Shown here one piece after another: positions 58,886-64,000 of a DNA stretch of 64,000 bases; within the stretch, counting starts at the first letter, position 1, and each line of letters starts with the position of its first letter. The notes below the pieces were generated by a model. That model worked only from the letters and a program-made list of their open reading frames with translations, did no database searches and was not told the origin of the DNA. The DNA is from Lunularia cruciata (Eukaryota; Streptophyta; Marchantiopsida; Lunulariales; Lunulariaceae). Where the stretch lies: assembly GCA_948567375.1 (NCBI GenBank), contig OX419755.1, forward strand, positions 63,926,944 through 63,990,943. The letters are read 5' to 3'. The position numbers were made by a program, and so were the translations under genes.

Positions 58886-60671
58886 CTGTAGTAAGCACAT
58901 TAGACAAGAGTTATAAACTGACCTCTTCTCCTGGCATCTCCTTATTTCATACATCTTGGTTGATTGGAAGTATGTACTAGCACAGGACTACATAGTAAGT
59001 TCGGCCCTATCGTGGTCATCTGGTAACCATCAGTAAACTTGAGTCGCCCTGAGTCGGCAGGAATTCCTGGGGAACCTAACATCAAACGGCAACGCTACGG
59101 TGCGTGAGCAGCATGGGCTCAAGGGCTTCGTGGGAATCCATAAATCCACTTTTTAATTCGACCTATGGCCGAACAAAGAAGACAGACGAATGGGTCGAAT
59201 GTAGCAGCTGACTCCGATAGATGGATATTGGATTCTAGTTCAGTGCTTTCTTGCAGTGCGCTTGTGACTACGTTCGAAGAGAAAGGATGCTTCTTTACCT
59301 TCCAAGCTCATCGCATTGGCAATGCTTGACCAGTAGTGCCAGACATTTTCTGTTTAGGTTGAATCAACTCCTTGTGCTTACATCTTACCACATATTTCGT
59401 TCATGAATTGGGTTGTAGCAATTGCGAGCGTGCTGATGATCATGATAAGAGAATAAGAGATATATTTACCTACTAGAAATTCCGTGCTTGCTCGCCACGT
59501 TGCCACAGTCGACCAATCGAGTGGACAAACTTAAGAAACTAGGCCAAAACTCTTAATTCCCTCTACACCATGTACGTGATCAATTCTCTCAACACTAAGC
59601 GGGAAACAATTCTCTCAACACTAAGTACTCATCGGTCATGAAGACCCTGCTTGACATCATGGTTTGTCCTAGTAAAGTTCAACGAAAGCCAGACGAAAAA
59701 TATGTGGGTCCCAGTATTCAATTCATCACTGCATGACTGCCATCAAACAGCCGAAAGAAAACTAAGCTGTCGTAACTGTCCTTTAAAGCAACTGGTATGA
59801 ACATTTTTGTCTAGTGGTGCGTCTAAAAGATGGTCCAAAATCTTCCGAAGTCAGCTCAAAGATGTCCAGCTTCAGGAATGAACTGGCTGTTCAGAACTAA
59901 TTTGATCTTCAAAATCTCCACTTCATTAAGATGGAACACAAGAAAAATTCTCTGTAGGACGTTTAGAAACAAACGTGGTGCTGGTTTGGATAATGACTAC
60001 CCAGGTTATCCATCAGCTCCTGCCGCTGACTTAAAAGCTGCAAAAATGGTCCAAAACATGGACTCGGATTGAAGACCAATTACAGCCATGTGGGATTGGG
60101 GATGCTAAGCTTCAGGGCAAAGTTCGTTAGTACAGATGTCGGGTTCCGATCAGGAAGCCTACTGGTGGTAGGGTTTTCGAGCCCACGACGTTCAGAGGCC
60201 CTAATTTCCTGGCTAGAATGATCAACTACGGACTGAGGTAAATTGAGGGATTGGGGGAGAACAGGAATTAAAGATGTGCACTTGAATTAGCCGACATCTA
60301 ATACGTCGGGCAAATGCTACTGTCTCTGCACTGAGAGGTCTATGGCTCACTTGGACCTGTTCTCTATGTTATTCTCAGAACATACAAACTACAGACTCAC
60401 TATGAAATAAGATCGATAAGACCATTTCCGGATAAGGGCATCTCAAAGTTTCCGCATCTTTATATGAGCCTGTCTCTAAAATCATAAACATGAATAGCAT
60501 CTGAAGCAGTCTCAGATGCATTGAGTTGAAGAAATAGTTATACAACTTCTAGGTCAGTACTTCTTGAGTTCCAATCCCTATGTACACCTCATCTACCGGA
60601 GTTGAAGGGAATGAACGTCCTTAAAAGTTTGAAGAAAGACATCCTGTAAGTCATTGAGTAAATGAATATGG
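58886..60671. other. Probable intron or upstream DNA, no exon identified
   Basis: A plus-strand segment near 59.22 kb reads DRWILDSSSVLSCSALVTTF, faintly like a Copia protease start, but nothing around it confirms an element. No exon joinable to 58885 was found. Confidence 0.3.
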
Positions 60672-60835
60672 ATCCCCTTGGAACACGGTTCAATCAATAT
60701 CCACGTACAACTGGACAAGACATGACATTGTGAACAACGTATGAGAAATAACCTCTAATAGCAATCATTCACACAGTGGTGAGCGATCTCTCCTGTTAGT
60801 TCGTACCTGCAGACGAGGATTAGTGCTATCAAGAT
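60672..60835 (+). repeat. Second short repeat family, copy 1
   Basis: Ordered blocks: CACGGTTCAATC, CCACGTACAACTGGACAAGA, CATGACATTGTGAAC, TATGAGAAATAACC, TCATTCACAC, GTTAGTTCGTACCTGCAGAC, GAGGATTAGTGCTAT. Confidence 0.75.
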
Positions 60836-60892
60836 ACCTCGCTGATGTGTCAAGTCTACTATAAGTGTAAATAGACACAGATGTATAAGTAA

Positions 60893-60945
60893 TGATATCC
60901 AGAAACCGTTCAAAGAACGGGGGATCCACACCCAAATGATTGTCA
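60893..60945 (+). repeat. Hairpin repeat family, copy 8
   Basis: CCGTTC-AAA-GAACGG is a perfect stem with a different loop from the intron-10 copies, followed by GGGATCCACACCC. Confidence 0.8.
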
Positions 60946-61384
60946 AATTCCACCTAGTAAAGAAACATGCAATGCAATCACTAAGCATTACCTATCGAAG
61001 ATCTAGCCATCTAAAAAAATGACTCCAAGATCTGGCCAAGAATCTCCCAACGGGTGCGAAACAGGAGCAGAACCGAGTTCCGTATTGGTATCAGTGAGTC
61101 AAAATGGTAAGGCAAAAGGGGGTTGAAAACCGTGGTGGAAATGCAAAGATAATGAGCGATGTGTAAACGGATTAGATAGAGTGTATCACAAGCATGCACG
61201 ATGAAAGCAAGAGTCCGTAACAGCAAAGCCCCTTCAGAGAAACAGCAGGACAGTCAAAGTCAGTCTGCATAATCTCAAGAACAACTCCATCAGTGCCCAC
61301 GCCATGCCGCAGTAAATAGAAGCATACGCCAATACTGTCGTACCAATACACTCGTACCGAGTTGCAATAAGTCAAATATATATT

Positions 61385-61555
61385 TGGGTAAATGAATATG
61401 AAACCTGGTTGTTTCAACACGGTTCTGTACTTAAGTAGAACTGGAGAATACATTAAATTGTGAAAAAAGGTATGAGAAGTAAATCCCTCGTGACTGTCAT
61501 TCACACCTGTTAGTTCATACCTGCAGGCGAGGATAGTGCTATGAAATTGATGATC
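61385..61555 (+). repeat. Second short repeat family, copy 2
   Basis: CACGGTTCTGTAC, GAACTGGAGAATACATTAAA, TATGAGAAGTAAATCCCTCG, TGTCATTCACACC, TGTTAGTTCATACCTGCAGG, CGAGGATAGTGCTATG. Confidence 0.75.
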
Positions 61556-62127
61556 AGTCAATTTTACTGTAGAGTGTGTATTCAGAATCATCTGTTCCTG
61601 CAGATGAAGGTGAGTTGGAAAACGTCCTAAACAGCCTAAACCCCAAGAGACATGTAAGACGACTGGCATTCACCCCTGCATGTTCCATGTCAGCATAAGT
61701 CCATCAACATGTGACAGCAAAAGGAAGTAGCAAGACTTCCATTAGAAATCTGGCCGAAACAGTAAATTACTTCATCAGTTGCCCCATTCGTCCCGAGGTA
61801 TTGGATTTTCGTACCGCTACCTCTGGGTATTGAGTTCCTGTCAGGTTCATGAGAGTCAGGGCAAACTCGGTTACCTTTTGTAAAGGTTGCTCAACAAAAT
61901 GAGAAGGAATGAAAGGTTATGTGGGATTGTGGTCTCTCTTTGTTATCTCGAATTCCTACCTTCTGATTCAAAGAGTCTAAAGGAGTTTCGGATAGAATTA
62001 AGCAACCATTGAACGGTAGTTGGGACATACCTGAGGTAATCTGTTAGGTGAGAAAGACATAGCAGCAAAGCAGCAAACATATGGTGGCAGCGGGTGGGAG
62101 GTAGACATAACTGGGTGATTCATCGGT

Positions 62128-62340
62128 AGGTCACAGATATATTGAGTGTATGAATGTGGTTATAACAGATTATAACCGTTTGTTATAACAGATTTCTATA
62201 CCCACGTAAGACTGGATAAGACATGACAGTGTGAAACCAGGTATAAGAAGTAAACCCCTCATAACCATCATTCACACATTACAGAATGAAATACAGAACC
62301 CGTTGTAAACAACCCGGTCCCATACCCACGTCTGACTCTT
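62128..62340 (+). repeat. Second short repeat family, copy 3 plus partial copy 4
   Basis: CTATACCCACGTAAGACTGG, ATAAGACATGACAGTGTGAA, TATAAGAAGTAAACCCCTCA, CATCATTCACAC. A truncated unit follows: ACCCGTTGTAAACAACCCGG, TCCCATACCCACG. Confidence 0.75.
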
Positions 62341-62710
62341 GATGGTAAAGATCACCAAATCTATCAATTACATAGAGAGGCAAGCACGCGAAAGTCTGCA
62401 CCCAGGGTTAGCACAACGTTTATCCCATGAGACTGGATAATGTATATCGCATCATGCACTATGAACCCATGGGCCAAAAACACTAAACACTATAGGGAAG
62501 CAATCAGACTGTCACAGTAAACCTCCACGTGAGCACTCGATGTCCTACAGGGTGGCAAAATAACTGGTCAATCCCATCACCCCTTGTACCAAGTTTCTGT
62601 TCGAAAGCTCATGAGTGCCGAGGCAAACTCGATTGCTTCTCAGAGTGCCGGTGAAAAGGACATGCAACATTTTCCAACTTGTGAAAGGTGAGAATAGCAA
62701 AAACGAAAAA

Positions 62711-62870
62711 GGTAAGAGCTAAGAAAAAGCATCGAGAAGAGAAGAGCCGAGAAATATCAGAAGGGCAGGAGAGAACATGAGAGATAGGAAAGAGGTAAGA
62801 GTTGAGGAAAAACATCGACAAGAGAAGAGTCGAGAAATAAGAGAAGAGCAGGAGAGAACATGAGAGATAC
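62711..62870 (+). repeat. 83-bp tandem duplication
   Basis: Two units, each starting GGTAAGAG and ending GAGAACATGAGAGATA, with about ten differences between them. Strongly purine-rich on the plus strand. Confidence 0.85.
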
Positions 62871-63289
62871 CGTGCGAGAAATCGTTTAAGCAAGAGAGGC
62901 ACGTGGCAAGTGGGTCCCATGCAAGAAAATGCAAGTTCCCTATCATACTGTACATCGTGCTAGGAAGAATTGTATATCATATTGCACTGGGAAGAAGACC
63001 ACAGTATGTGTATTTTGTGTAGTTACAGAAAAGATATACAGTAAAGGGGTGACTCTGTGAGCTATGGGCTAAATATTGGCCAGCTTGGACAGAAGCTCCC
63101 CGCCTGTTTCAAAGAGCAGAGTCTCTCACGTCTCTCTAGATGCTGTAGATACTGAGGCTGGTATAGCCATGCATATTCTTCTCTTTTTGGAATACAGGGC
63201 AAAGTTGTCAACCAGGCGTTAGAATCAGTAATCTTTACCACCCAAAACCTAACCAGGTGCCAGAACCACTAATCCTTAGTAGTTAGAAC

Positions 63290-63600
63290 CAGAAGTGTAA
63301 ATAAGTAAAGCAAGAGGGTAGAGACAAGAATGGAGTCAGCTCTACAGCAGAGAGCAAGTGGATGTAGTGAGAAAGAGGGTGGAGACAAAATCGAGTCTGC
63401 AGAGGAGTGGATGCAATAAGCGAAAGGGTCCAGGCAAGAAGCGATTCATCTGTCGATGTCAAAGCACGTACAATAGACTGCTGGGAACAAGTAGACGTAG
63501 CGAGCAAGAAGGATGGAGACAAGAAGCGAGTTAGCAAACCATTGGGCTATTAGCTAGTGGAAGCAATAAGCAAGTGGGCACAGTCAAGAAACTGTTCAAC
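63290..63600 (+). repeat. Degenerate minisatellite-like array
   Basis: Loose recurrences of AAGTGGATG, GAGCAAG, GGGTGGAGACAAGAA and GCGAGT at about 55-70 bp spacing; no unit is well preserved. Confidence 0.45.
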
Positions 63601-63775
63601 TCTGGATGGAATATGCATATAGATCCATGCAAGCAGCGCTTGACGTAAAGGCAAGTGGAATTAATACACAAGTGGATGCATTCAAGAAACAATGCAGACT
63701 TACCTGTCCTACCGTCTAGTGTAGCAAGCCCCCAGTTTCTTGCGAAATATAGCCGGCGGGTATATTACACAGGCT

Positions 63776-63848
63776 TATTTGCGTAATGAAATACACACCC
63801 CATTGTAAACAACCCGGTTCCATACCCACTTAAACAGATATATTGGGA
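63776..63848 (+). repeat. Second short repeat family, partial copy 5
   Basis: CCCATTGTAAACAACCCGGT and TCCATACCCAC match the partial unit near 62.29-62.33 kb. Confidence 0.7.
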
Positions 63849-63921
63849 ATTGAGATAGAAGCGGTTCAAAGAACGAGGAATCATGATCCCATTAAAAGTG
63901 CAACGATATTCAGATGATGTG
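63849..63921 (+). repeat. Hairpin repeat family, copy 9
   Basis: GCGGTTC-AAA-GAACGAGG, AATCATGATCCCATTAAAAG, TGCAACGATATTCAG. The outer stem pairs are lost and GTTC/GAAC is retained. Confidence 0.65.
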
Positions 63922-64000
63922 ATATAAATATGATATAAGCAAATCGAAATGAATAGCGACACTGGAAGTGGAGATCAGTGAATCTAACTAAACGAATATA

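Noticed and set aside
59200..59460. Possible Copia protease/gag relic (DRWILDSSS…)
   Set aside because: Only one short similarity to the W-x-L-D-S start of Copia proteases, with no LTR, integrase or RT nearby; too weak to call.

Overview
This is nuclear DNA from a land plant. Three observations support that: GT-AG introns throughout, a plant-specific Dof zinc-finger gene, and an ABC half-transporter of the TAP-like ABCB26 type found in plastids, spread over 18 exons. The window is rich in repeats and its introns are large. The retroelement mix (an old Copia, a chromodomain Gypsy, and a reverse-transcriptase relic with a 'DDTYIVGP' motif that I associate with seed-free plants and gymnosperms) suggests a bryophyte, lycophyte, fern or conifer rather than a compact angiosperm. 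I cannot name the species from sequence alone.

Layout. Positions 1-1557, minus strand: the 5' two exons of a CDF-type Dof transcription factor whose 3' end runs off the left edge. Positions 1.6-7.4 kb: upstream and intergenic DNA with no gene I can recognise. Positions 7.4-23.9 kb: a strikingly AT-rich block of decayed transposons. Its core is a chromodomain Gypsy element with both LTRs (15.55-21.82 kb), followed by an inverted related LTR (21.90-22.46 kb). Positions 24-40 kb: intergenic DNA with hairpins, a lone LTR relic near 31 kb, a reverse-transcriptase relic at 35.7-36.8 kb, and copies of a dispersed repeat of about 100 bp.

Positions 40,228-56,076, minus strand: a complete ABCB26/TAP-like gene coding for about 777 residues in 18 exons. 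All reading phases join, and Walker A, Q-loop, signature, Walker B and H-loop are intact. Its intron 10 is about 9 kb. It carries a degenerate Copia element in the opposite orientation, a 300-bp direct duplication flanking that element, and a family of short repeats with a conserved hairpin. Positions 58,097-58,885, minus strand: the last two exons of a second gene, coding for a single-span membrane tail I do not recognise. Its upstream exons were not found. Positions 58.9-64 kb: repeat-rich DNA that shares the intron-10 hairpin family and carries a second repeat family, probably intronic or upstream DNA of that gene.

No operon-like or multi-gene system is visible; the three genes look functionally independent. 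The most unusual content is repeat architecture: the hairpin family, two other undescribed short repeat families, an inverted LTR pair that could fold into long double-stranded RNA, and the rearranged 3' end of the Copia element.
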